From Cupriavidus basilensis (GTDB lineage Bacteria; Pseudomonadota; Gammaproteobacteria; Burkholderiales; Burkholderiaceae), in NCBI RefSeq assembly GCF_000832305.1, contig NZ_CP010537.1, positions 62,001 to 126,000 of the forward strand: 64,000 nt of DNA, in the 5' to 3' direction. The translations under genes were made by a program, and so were the position numbers. Numbering within the stretch: the stretch's first letter is position 1; each line of letters begins with the position of its first letter. The notes beneath the pieces were generated by a model. The model saw only the letters and a list, made by a program, of their open reading frames with translations, had not been told where the DNA came from and did not search any database. This document shows, in pieces, positions 42,282 to 50,468 of the stretch.

Positions 42282-43066
42282 GCTTGCTCCTTGGCGGCGC
42301 CGCCGGTGCGTCGCCACAGGAAGCTGGCGATGTGCTCGACAGGCAGCGGCGCGCCCTGGTGCCTGGCCGCGTGCCCGATATTGAGCAGGCAGCCGCAGTC
42401 GGCTGAGACCAGCCGGTCGCAGCCGGTGGCGCAGGCCGAGGCGATCTTGTCCTGCACCATGGCGCCGGAGATGTCGGGATGCTTGAGCGAGAAGGTGCCG
42501 CCAAAGCCGCAGCATTCGGATTCGCGCTGATGCTCGGTACGCGTGACGCCGGGCAGGGCGTCGACCAGGGCCACGCCATGGTCGCGCGTACCCATTTCTC
42601 GACGGGCGGCGCAGGAGGTGTGCAGCACCACGGTTTCGGGCGGCTGGCCGGCGACGCCGCTCACGTCGAAGCGGACTTTCAGCACGTGCAGCAGGAATTC
42701 GCTCAGCTCGTACACGCGCTCGGCCAGCAGGGCGGCCTTGGGGCCAGCCACGGGATCTTGCGCGAACAGCTGCGGCCAGTGGTGCCGCATCATCCCGGCG
42801 CAAGAGCCGGAGGGCACGATCACCGGCCACGGTTCGGCGAACAGATCCAGCTGGGCCAACGCCACCGCCCGGGCCTGTTCCGGGTTGCCGCTGCTATAGG
42901 CAGGCTGTCCGCAGCAGCTTTGCCCGCGAGGGAAGTGCACGGTCAGGCCCTCTCGCTCCAGCAGCCGCACGGCGTCCAGGCCGGCTTGCGGCACGAACAT
43001 GTCGACCAGGCAGGTGGCGAACAGGTAGACCTGTGCCGGGGCAGGGGGATAGCGCCTTTGCTTCAT
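42278..43066 (-). CDS. lutA: Lactate utilization Fe-S oxidoreductase LutA
   Basis: 262 aa. Two CCG domains: QSCCGQPAYSSG with preceding YLFATCLVDMF, and HTSCAARRE plus ECCGFGGTFSLKHPDIS, the Cys-rich motif that binds a non-cubane cluster in heterodisulfide-reductase-like subunits. First gene of lutACB. Divergent from the regulator at 43205 with a PdhR/LldR-like operator in the gap. Confidence 0.95.
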   Translation of the reverse strand: MKQRRYPPAPAQVYLFATCLVDMFVPQAGLDAVRLLEREGLTVHFPRGQSCCGQPAYSSGNPEQARAVALAQLDLFAEPWPVIVPSGSCAGMMRHHWPQLFAQDPVAGPKAALLAERVYELSEFLLHVLKVRFDVSGVAGQPPETVVLHTSCAARREMGTRDHGVALVDALPGVTRTEHQRESECCGFGGTFSLKHPDISGAMVQDKIASACATGCDRLVSADCGCLLNIGHAARHQGAPLPVEHIASFLWRRTGGAAKEQA

Positions 43067-43156
43067 GTCTCGCTCCGTGGGTGCAGCCGCCTGGCTGTGG
43101 GGCTCAGGGCTGGCCGTTGTTTGAGCGCATAATTCCGCGAGACGCGCGCCAGTTCA

Positions 43157-43173
43157 AATTGGTTGGACCAGTT
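43157..43173. promoter_or_regulatory. LldR/PdhR-type operator
   Basis: AATTGGTTGGACCAGTT fits the FadR-family box AANTGGTNNNACCANTT with one mismatch in the symmetry. It lies between divergent lutA and the FCD-domain regulator, so lactate-responsive control of both is likely. Confidence 0.7.
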
Positions 43174-43204
43174 GGGCGTGGCGAACGGATTTCGGAGCGA
43201 GAGG

Positions 43205-43930
43205 ATGGCGGCGGGCAGGCAGGCGCGCGGGCGCGTGGAAGAGGTGATGCGGAAACTGGAAACGGCGATGCTGGACGGCACCTGGCCGGCCGGTGCCCGC
43301 CTGCCCGCGGAGCGGCTCCTGGCCGAGCAATATGGCGTGGCGCGCAACACCATCCGCGAGGCAACCCAGCGGCTGGCGGCGCGAGGCTTGCTGCAAAGCC
43401 GGCAGGGCGCAGGGGTGTTCGTCACCGAGCAGCTGCGCACCGGCTTTGCCTCGCCATGGCGCCAGCTGGTGGCGGACCACCCGGTGCTGCGTGACGATAT
43501 CCTGGAGTTTCGCCGGGTGCTGGAGGGCGCTACCGCTTACTTTGCCGCATTGCGCGCGGATGCCGGGGATCTCAAGCGCATCCGCGGCCTGCTCCGCGCG
43601 CTGGAAGCCGCCCGCCAGCAAGACGACAAGGCGGCCGAGGCCGAAGCGGACGCCAAGCTGCATGAGGCCATTGCCCAGGCCTCGCACAACACCATGTTCC
43701 TGCACCTGCATACCAGCGTGATCGGCATGCTGCGCGAACACATCACCATCAACGGCACGGGCCTGCGGGTGCAGGACGAGGATGCCTCCGCGCTATTGCT
43801 GCTGCAGCACCGCACGCTGTGCGAGGCCATCTGCGCGCGCCGCCCGGAGGAGGCGCGCACCGCCATGCAGACACACATCGACTTTGTGCGCAGCCGGGTG
43901 GAGCCGCAAGGAGACGGGGCAAGCGCCTAA
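43205..43930 (+). CDS. GntR/FadR-family regulator (LldR-like)
   Basis: 241 aa from ATG at 43205; an in-frame TTG at 43163 would place the start inside the operator and is rejected. Winged helix: LETAMLDGTWPAGARLPAERLLAEQYGVARNTIREATQRLAARGLLQSRQGAGVFV; FCD effector domain with metal-binding-type residues (EADAKLHEAIAQASHNTMFLHLH, RRPEEARTAMQTHIDFV). Probably the lactate-sensing repressor of lutACB-lldP. Confidence 0.9.
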   Translation: MAAGRQARGRVEEVMRKLETAMLDGTWPAGARLPAERLLAEQYGVARNTIREATQRLAARGLLQSRQGAGVFVTEQLRTGFASPWRQLVADHPVLRDDILEFRRVLEGATAYFAALRADAGDLKRIRGLLRALEAARQQDDKAAEAEADAKLHEAIAQASHNTMFLHLHTSVIGMLREHITINGTGLRVQDEDASALLLLQHRTLCEAICARRPEEARTAMQTHIDFVRSRVEPQGDGASA

Positions 43931-44042
43931 GGGGCCATTTCAAAAAAATTCTGGCGTCGTTGCGCGGCCTTGGCGTACCACTTGTACTGTCTGCGGCCGC
44001 GCGCCTAGCCAGAACCGCTTCGCTTCATTTTGAAACAGCCCC
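43931..44042. repeat. Dispersed palindromic repeat, family B
   Basis: 112-bp imperfect inverted repeat whose outer arms are GGGGC...TTTCAAAA and TTTTGAAA...GCCCC, inner arms TTCTGGC/GCCAGAA and GCGCGGCC/GGCCGCGC. It sits between two convergent genes; a truncated relative is at 9871-9894. Sequences of this type are scattered in Ralstonia/Cupriavidus intergenic regions. Confidence 0.75.
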
Positions 44043-44109
44043 TAAAGTCGGGCACTGGATCGGTGGACACCGGATCGGCCGGAATTGGTCCTACCGGTGG
44101 CGCCAGGCG

Positions 44110-45147
44110 TCAGATCAGGCCCCTGTTCGACAGCTCGCGCTTGAGATAGGCGTAGTAGATCGGCCCCGCAATCACGCCGGCGACGCCGTACAGCGACTCC
44201 ATCAGCAGCATTACCGTGAGCAGTTCCCAGGCGGCGGCATTGATGCGCGCGCCGATGATGCGCGCATTGAGGAAATACTCGAACTTGTGGATCACCACCA
44301 GGTAGAACAGCGAGGCGATCGCCATGGGCAGCGAAATCGACAGCGAGGCCACCACGATGCCCGTGTTCGACACCAGGTTGCCCAGTACCGGCAGCAGCCC
44401 GACCAGGAAAGTGAGGGCGACCAGCGTCTTGGCCAGCGGCAGGTGCACGCCAAACAGCGGCAGTACCACCAGCAGGTAGATCGCGGTGAGCACGGTGTTG
44501 ATCAGCGAGATCTGCACCTGGGCGAAGATGAACTGCGAGAACGCCAGCTGCAGGTTGCGGGCGCGTTCCACCAGCGCCGAGGCCAGCGGCCGGCGGTTGG
44601 GCTTGGAGATGGCGCGGTACAGCGCCACCATCGCGCCAATCACCAGGCCGATCAGGATATGCGCGAGGCTGCGCAGCACCTCGGTACCGAACTTCTGTGC
44701 CATCTGCGCGTGCTCGCGCAGCCAGGCAATGAGGGCATTGGCCAGCTCGTCCACGCCGCGCGGCAGCGCGTTGCTGACCCAGACCGGCAACTGGGCGCGG
44801 GACTTGTCGATGATGTCGGCGGTGCGGATCAGCAAGGTGTCGAGCGTATTGCCGTCGCCGCTGACAAAGCGCACCAGCGCCCAGCCCCCAAGCGTGAGCC
44901 CCAGCAAGGTGACAGCGGAGAGAATCGCCACCGCCAGGGCGTCGTGGCGCTGGTGCAGGCGCACCAGCTTGGGCGCCAGCACGTCTACCAGCGAGTACAG
45001 CAGCAGGCCCGCCATGAGCGCCGCCACCAGGTTGGCCTGCATCACCATCCAGAGCGCCAGGGCGGTCAGGATATAGGCGGCAGTCGTGACATTGAACCAC
45101 TTTGTGTCCGGCAAGCGGGGTGTGCGTGGCGGATCGGGTTGATGCAT
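44110..45147 (-). CDS. AI-2E/PerM-family membrane permease
   Basis: 345 aa from ATG at 45147 (GCAGGAGAC upstream). About eight hydrophobic segments; family signature near the C-terminus IIGARINAAAWELLTVMLLMESLYGVAGVIAGPIYYAYLKREL, and TFLVGLLPVLGNLVSNTGIVVASLSIS. The PerM/TqsA family exports autoinducer-2 or acts as sodium-proton exchanger; which one is not decidable. Single-gene unit. Confidence 0.87.
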   Translation of the reverse strand: MHQPDPPRTPRLPDTKWFNVTTAAYILTALALWMVMQANLVAALMAGLLLYSLVDVLAPKLVRLHQRHDALAVAILSAVTLLGLTLGGWALVRFVSGDGNTLDTLLIRTADIIDKSRAQLPVWVSNALPRGVDELANALIAWLREHAQMAQKFGTEVLRSLAHILIGLVIGAMVALYRAISKPNRRPLASALVERARNLQLAFSQFIFAQVQISLINTVLTAIYLLVVLPLFGVHLPLAKTLVALTFLVGLLPVLGNLVSNTGIVVASLSISLPMAIASLFYLVVIHKFEYFLNARIIGARINAAAWELLTVMLLMESLYGVAGVIAGPIYYAYLKRELSNRGLI

Positions 45148-45387
45148 CAAGTCTCCTGCATTGAGGGGCCATGCCGTCTGGTGGACGGCCGGGCGTCTGT
45201 GCATTGTACGGCGCTCGATTGTCGGTCCCGGAAGCGGTGAAGGCAAGCGCGCCGCGCATGGCGCGCAGGCCGGGGCGAGAGGTCAGGCAAGGGGAGGGGG
45301 GAGCGTGCGCGCGAAGGCGCCCGAGAGGGGGGGCTGAAGGTGCTCTTGAGCGACCTCCAGGGCGTAAGGGCGCGTGAGGCGCAGCGC

Positions 45388-46449
45388 CTAGTTCGGCCCG
45401 CCGTGTCCCGCCGGTCCGCGCAAGGCGGCCGACGGCAGTTCGCCGAACATGCGGCGGTAGTCTTGCGCAAACTGCGACAGGTGATGGAAGCCCCAGGCGC
45501 CGGCCACGTCGGATACGGTGCTGTGGGCCGCGCCGGACTTGAGGTCGCGGCGCACGCCGTTCAGGCGCAGCGCGCGCAGGTAGGCCGCGGGCGACATGCC
45601 GGCGACATCCTCGAAGCAGTACTGCAGCGCGCGCCGGCTCAGGTGGAAATGCCGGCACAGGTCCGGCACCGTGATGGCGTCCGCCGTGTGGGCCAGCAGG
45701 TAATCGCGGATGCGCTGCACGGTGCGCTGGCGGTTGATATGGGTCACAGAGGGGCGCTGCGCGCTGTCGCTCGATGCCATCAGCAGGGTGACCAGACTGC
45801 CCAGCAGCCGCTCCTGCAGGTCGCCGCAGAACAGTGCTGAATCGACCTTGTCCGCGGCAATGCCGGTGACGCCTGCCCGCGCCGCATGGTGGCCGGCCGC
45901 TTCCGAGAGGATCTCCATCAGCGCGCGGCACAGCCGGGCGCGCGCCCATGGCTGGACCGACAGCACTTCGCGCTGGCCCAGCACGCTGGCTGGGTCACGG
46001 TGCTCCACTTCCTCCATGTAGCGGGCGAACTCGGCCGTCTCCACCACGATGCCGAAAATCCCGAAATCCTCCGGCGTGCGCAGCTCGAACTCGGTGCCAC
46101 CGGGCCGCACCGCGATGGCCGTGGGCTTGATCGCCATGCCACCCACCGTGGCTGGCGCCTGCACCGACGGCAGCGGCACGCCGAACCACATCGCATCGGG
46201 CCATGCCATGCAGGATTGCCGCAGGCTGCGGTTGGTGCGCTCGATAAACACCTGGGCATGCGGCAGCCACAGCTCCCGTACCTCGCCGGTGAAACTGCCG
46301 GGCGAAAGCTGGTCATAGGTCTGGTTCCAGCGCGAGAGGTTGCTGGCGTGCTCGTCGGCATCATGCGCGGCGGTCACGCGGAAGATGCCCTGGCGGCCTG
46401 GGTGGCCGCCGGCGCGGCTATCGGTGCTGCGATCGAACGTAGCGCTCAT
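45388..46449 (-). CDS. AraC-family regulator, EutR-like
   Basis: 353 aa from ATG at 46449. An N-terminal effector part (SRWNQTYDQLSPGSFTGEVRELWLPHAQVFIERTNRSLRQSCMAWPDAMWFGVPL) is typical of the EutR branch, followed by a C-terminal double helix-turn-helix (TVQRIRDYLLAHTADAITVPDLCRHFHLSRRALQYCFEDVAGMSPAAYLRALRLNGVRRDL; VAGAWGFHHLSQFAQDYRRMFGELPS). Divergent from the ethanolamine permease/eutBC operon and presumably its activator. Confidence 0.88.
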   Translation of the reverse strand: MSATFDRSTDSRAGGHPGRQGIFRVTAAHDADEHASNLSRWNQTYDQLSPGSFTGEVRELWLPHAQVFIERTNRSLRQSCMAWPDAMWFGVPLPSVQAPATVGGMAIKPTAIAVRPGGTEFELRTPEDFGIFGIVVETAEFARYMEEVEHRDPASVLGQREVLSVQPWARARLCRALMEILSEAAGHHAARAGVTGIAADKVDSALFCGDLQERLLGSLVTLLMASSDSAQRPSVTHINRQRTVQRIRDYLLAHTADAITVPDLCRHFHLSRRALQYCFEDVAGMSPAAYLRALRLNGVRRDLKSGAAHSTVSDVAGAWGFHHLSQFAQDYRRMFGELPSAALRGPAGHGGPN

Positions 46450-46690
46450 GGCGAAGTGGGGGCATTCGGTGCAAAGCGTTTCTGCAGCAAGTTTCATTCC
46501 ACCGCCGGGGTGGCGCATCCGCTGCGCCGGTGCCTGCGGAGGTGGTCGCGTCCGTGGTCTTTGCACGAGTCGAAGGCAATGCTGCCGATTTTCGATAACG
46601 CTGCCCGCACGGTTTTGGCGATGATGCCGGAAACGCCACCGGCAAGGCAATGGACCGCCGGTGGCAACCTGCCCCGGAGAAACCCTAGCC

Positions 46691-48139
46691 ATGTCCAGCC
46701 AGCCCCATGCCTCGCCGCCCTCGTCTTCCGGTTCGTCCGGTGGCGCCCAGACCCTGACACAGACGCTGGGCACCGTACAGCTATGGGGCATCGCCGTGGG
46801 GCTGGTGATCTCCGGCGAATACTTTGGCTGGAGCTTTGGCTGGGCCAGCGCCGGCACGCTCGGCTTCATGGTCACGGCGATCGCGGTGGCCACCATGTAC
46901 GCCACCTTCATCTTCAGCTTCACCGAGCTGACCACCAGCATCCCGCATGCCGGCGGGCCCTTTGCCTACGCGTATCGCGCGTTCGGGCCGGGCGCGGGCT
47001 ATCTCGCGGGGCTGGCCACGCTGATCGAGTTCGTGTTCGCGCCGCCCGCCATTTCGCTGGCCATCGGTGCGTATCTCAATGTGCAGTTTCCGGGGCTTGA
47101 CCCCAAGCTGGCCGCAGTGGGCGCCTATATTGTCTTCATGGGCCTGAATATCATCGGCGTGCGCATTGCGGCCACCTTCGAGCTGGTGGTGACGCTGTTT
47201 GCCATCTTCGAGTTGCTGGTCTTCATGGGGGTGGTGGCGCCGGGCTTCTCGGTGGCCAATTTCGTCAAGGGTGGCTGGTCCGGGCAGGATGCCTTTTCGC
47301 TGGCGGCGGTGCCCGGCATGTTCGCCGCGATTCCGTTTGCGATCTGGTTTTTCCTCGCCATCGAAGGCGTGGCGATGGCAGCGGAAGAAGCGCGCGATCC
47401 GCGCCGCTCGATTCCCATCGCCTACACCACCGGCATCGTCACGCTGGTGCTGCTTGCCATTGGCGTGATGGTGTTTGCCGGCGGCGCTGGCGACTGGACC
47501 AAGCTGGCCAACATCAACGATCCGCTGCCGCAGGCCATGAAGATGATCGTGGGCGATAACTCCGGCTGGCTGCACATGCTGGTGTGGCTCGGGTTGTTCG
47601 GGCTGGTGGCGTCGTTCCACGGCATCATCCTGGGCTACTCGCGCCAGATCTTCGCGCTGGCCCGCGCCGGCTTCCTGCCCGGCTGGCTGGCGCGTGTGCA
47701 CCCGCGCTTCGCCACGCCGCACCGCGCCGTGCTGGCCGGTGGCGTGGTCGGCATCCTGGCCATCTACAGCGATGACTTCATCTCCATCGGCGGCCAGCCG
47801 CTGACCGCCAATATCGTCACCATGTCGGTGTTCGGCGCGCTCACCATGTACCTGTTCAGCATGGCCAGCCTGTTTCGCCTGCGGCGCAGCGCGCCGGACA
47901 TGGCGCGGCCGTACCGCACGCCGTTCTACCCCGTCTTCCCGTTGATCGCGCTGGCGGGCGCGGTGGTCTCGCTGGGCGCCATGATCTGGTTCAACCCGCT
48001 GATCGCGCTGATCTATGCCGGCGTGCTGGCGGCGGGCTACGCGCATTACCACTGGCGCGGGCGGCATCTGGTGGCGTTTGGCGACCTGGCCGGCAGCGGG
48101 CCGCAGGCGAGCGCGCCCGTGGCAGCCCCCGCAGACTGA
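46691..48139 (+). CDS. eat: Ethanolamine permease (APC superfamily)
   Basis: 482 aa from ATG at 46691 (CCGGAGAAA upstream). 12 membrane helices; opening TLGTVQLWGIAVGLVISGEYFGWSFGWASAGTLGFM is characteristic of the ethanolamine permease subgroup, followed by the APC Gly-rich helix (TTSIPHAGGPFAYAYRAFGPGAGYLAG). Imports ethanolamine for EutBC; eutB starts 8 bp after its stop. Confidence 0.93.
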   Translation: MSSQPHASPPSSSGSSGGAQTLTQTLGTVQLWGIAVGLVISGEYFGWSFGWASAGTLGFMVTAIAVATMYATFIFSFTELTTSIPHAGGPFAYAYRAFGPGAGYLAGLATLIEFVFAPPAISLAIGAYLNVQFPGLDPKLAAVGAYIVFMGLNIIGVRIAATFELVVTLFAIFELLVFMGVVAPGFSVANFVKGGWSGQDAFSLAAVPGMFAAIPFAIWFFLAIEGVAMAAEEARDPRRSIPIAYTTGIVTLVLLAIGVMVFAGGAGDWTKLANINDPLPQAMKMIVGDNSGWLHMLVWLGLFGLVASFHGIILGYSRQIFALARAGFLPGWLARVHPRFATPHRAVLAGGVVGILAIYSDDFISIGGQPLTANIVTMSVFGALTMYLFSMASLFRLRRSAPDMARPYRTPFYPVFPLIALAGAVVSLGAMIWFNPLIALIYAGVLAAGYAHYHWRGRHLVAFGDLAGSGPQASAPVAAPAD

Positions 48140-48147
48140 GACGCATC

Positions 48148-49530
48148 ATGGCCTTCGCCCACACCGTTGCCTCGCGGCGTCACCTGTTCGCCGATCTCAA
48201 GACCCTGCTCGCCAAGGCCAGTCCGGCACGCTCGGGCGACTACCTGGCGGGGCTGGCGGCTGCCAGCGAGGAGGAGCGCATGGCCGCGCGCATGGCGCTG
48301 GCCGAGGTGCCGCTGGCGCATTTCCTGAGCGAAGCGCTGGTGCCCTACGAGCAAGATGAGGTCACGCGCCTGATCGTCGACCGCCATGACGCCCGGGCCT
48401 TCCGCGAGATCGCGTCGCTGACCGTGGGGGACTTTCGCAACTGGCTGCTGCTGCACGAGACCGATTCCGCCGTGCTCACGCGCGTGGCGGCGGGCATCAC
48501 GCCCGAGATGGCCGCTGCGGTCAGCAAGCTGATGCGCAACCAGGACCTGGTGGCGGTGGCGCGCAAGTGCCGGGTGGTCACGCGTTTTCGCAACACCATC
48601 GGCCTGCCCGGGCGGCTGTCCGTGCGGCTGCAGCCCAACCATCCTACCGACGACGCGCGCGGCATCGCCGCCTCGATGATCGATGGGCTGCTCTACGGCT
48701 GCGGCGACGCCACCATCGGCATCAACCCGGCCACCGACAACCTCGGCGCCATCGTCACGCTAATGCGCCTGATCGACGACCTGCGCCGCCGCTACGACGT
48801 GCCCACGCAGTCGTGCGTGCTGACCCACGTCACCAACACCTTGCGCGCGATCGAGCAGGGTGCGCCGGTGGACCTGGTGTTCCAGTCGGTGGCGGGCAGC
48901 GAGCGCGCCAACGCGGGCTTTGGCATCAGCCTGGCGTTGCTGGCCGAGGCGCACGACGCCGCGCAAAGCCTGGCGCGCGGCACGGTGGGCAACAACGTGA
49001 TGTACTTCGAGACCGGACAAGGCAGCGCGCTGTCCGCCAACGCGCATCACGAGGTGGACCAGCAAACCATGGAGGCTCGCGCCTATGCGGTAGCGCGCGC
49101 GTTCTCGCCGCTGCTGGTCAATACCGTGGTGGGCTTCATCGGCCCCGAGTATCTGTACGACGGCAAGCAGATCATCCGTGCCGGGCTGGAGGACCACTTC
49201 TGCGGCAAGCTGCTCGGCGTGCCGATGGGTTGCGACGTCTGCTACACCAACCATGCCGAGGCTGACCAGGACGATATGGACACGCTGTTGACGCTGTTCG
49301 GCGTGGCCGGCATCAACTTCATCATGGGCGTGCCAGGCGCCGACGACATCATGCTGAACTACCAGAGCACCTCCTTCCACGACGCGCTCTACCTGCGCGA
49401 CGTGCTAGGCCTGCGCCCCGCGCCGGAGTTCGAGGCCTGGCTGCAAGCCATGGGCATCTTTGGCGAGGACGGCCGGCTGCTTGAGCTCGCCGAGCGCCAG
49501 CCGCTGCTGCAACTTGCCCACGGCTTGTAA
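48148..49530 (+). CDS. eutB: Ethanolamine ammonia-lyase large subunit
   Basis: 460 aa, full length. TIM-barrel enzyme; QPNHPTDDARGIAASMIDGLLYGCGDATIGINPATDN, NNVMYFETGQGSALSANAHHEVDQQTMEARAYAVAR, CDVCYTNHAEADQDDMDTL. With EutC and adenosylcobalamin it converts ethanolamine to acetaldehyde and ammonia. No microcompartment shell genes are nearby, so this is the cytosolic, non-carboxysome-like version. Confidence 0.97.
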   Translation: MAFAHTVASRRHLFADLKTLLAKASPARSGDYLAGLAAASEEERMAARMALAEVPLAHFLSEALVPYEQDEVTRLIVDRHDARAFREIASLTVGDFRNWLLLHETDSAVLTRVAAGITPEMAAAVSKLMRNQDLVAVARKCRVVTRFRNTIGLPGRLSVRLQPNHPTDDARGIAASMIDGLLYGCGDATIGINPATDNLGAIVTLMRLIDDLRRRYDVPTQSCVLTHVTNTLRAIEQGAPVDLVFQSVAGSERANAGFGISLALLAEAHDAAQSLARGTVGNNVMYFETGQGSALSANAHHEVDQQTMEARAYAVARAFSPLLVNTVVGFIGPEYLYDGKQIIRAGLEDHFCGKLLGVPMGCDVCYTNHAEADQDDMDTLLTLFGVAGINFIMGVPGADDIMLNYQSTSFHDALYLRDVLGLRPAPEFEAWLQAMGIFGEDGRLLELAERQPLLQLAHGL

Positions 49531-49554
49531 GCCGATAGAGCGCGCCCCTAAGCC

Positions 49555-50367
49555 ATGAGCCACAAACTGATCCACGACAATCCCTGGCAGCGCCTGCGCC
49601 AGTTCACCGCCGCGCGCATCGCGCTGGGCCGCGCGGGCCACAGCCAGACCACGGAGGCGGTGCTCGCCTTCGGGCTGGCGCATGCGCAGGCGCGCGATGC
49701 CGTGCACCTGCCGCTTGCGCGTGCGGCCATCGAGCAGGCCCTGCACGATGCGGGTTTGGGCAGCGTGGACGCGCACAGCGCCGCGCCGGACCGCCAGCAT
49801 TACCTGCGCCGCCCCGACCTGGGGCGCCAGCTTGACGAAGCCAGCCGTGTGCGGCTGGCGCAGGCGCGGCCCGCCGAAGCACCCGACGTGGTGTTCGTGA
49901 TCGCCGACGGCCTTTCCGCCCTCGCGGCCGAACGCCATGGCGTGGCACTGCTGCTGCACGTACGGGAGCGCCTGCCGGATTGGCGCATCGGGCCGGTGGT
50001 GGTGGCCGAGCAATCGCGCGTGGCGCTGGGCGACGAGGCCGGCCACCTGCTTGGCGCGCGCCAGGTGGTGATGCTGATCGGCGAGCGGCCCGGGTTGAGT
50101 TCGCCGGACAGTCTCGGCATCTATCTCACGCATGACCCGCGGCCCGGCCGCAGCGATGCCGAGCGCAACTGCATCTCCAATGTACGGCCCGAGGGGCTGC
50201 CCTACGCGCAGGCCGCCGACAAGCTCGCCTTCCTGCTGCGCGGCGCGCTGGCGCTGGGGCGCAGCGGCGTGGACCTGAAGGACGACAGCGAGCACGCGGC
50301 GCTGCCCGAGCCAGCGCCGGGCGCGCTGCCTGCGTCGGGCCCGACGCCCGGTACAAGGACCGACTGA
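49555..50367 (+). CDS. eutC: Ethanolamine ammonia-lyase small subunit
   Basis: 270 aa. Rossmann-like cobalamin-binding subunit: RIALGRAGHSQTTEAVLAFGLAHAQARDAVHLPL, HYLRRPDLGRQLDEASR, VVFVIADGLSALAAERH, LIGERPGLSSPDSLGIYLTHDPRPGRSDAERNCISNVRPEGLPYAQAADKLAFLL. Starts 24 bp after eutB without an obvious ribosome site, so it may depend on coupling. The C-terminal 25 residues are a Pro/Ala tail not seen in all homologs. Confidence 0.96.
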   Translation: MSHKLIHDNPWQRLRQFTAARIALGRAGHSQTTEAVLAFGLAHAQARDAVHLPLARAAIEQALHDAGLGSVDAHSAAPDRQHYLRRPDLGRQLDEASRVRLAQARPAEAPDVVFVIADGLSALAAERHGVALLLHVRERLPDWRIGPVVVAEQSRVALGDEAGHLLGARQVVMLIGERPGLSSPDSLGIYLTHDPRPGRSDAERNCISNVRPEGLPYAQAADKLAFLLRGALALGRSGVDLKDDSEHAALPEPAPGALPASGPTPGTRTD

Positions 50368-50380
50368 GAAGCCGATCGAT

Positions 50381-50404
50381 CCGGCCGCCCACGCAGGCGG
50401 CCGG
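50381..50404 (+). terminator. Hairpin after eutC
   Basis: Perfect 9-bp GC stem CCGGCCGCC/GGCGGCCGG with a 6-nt loop, no U-tract. May only partly separate eutC from the phosphatase gene. Confidence 0.4.
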
Positions 50405-50468
50405 GCATTGCCGTGCCGTGTTGCCATCGCATCACAACAACGAAGACAACGAAGAAGAGGAAATCGCC

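Noticed and set aside
43163..43204. Upstream TTG start for the LldR-like regulator
   Set aside because: It would put the start codon inside the palindromic operator; the ATG at 43205 has a purine-rich site before it.
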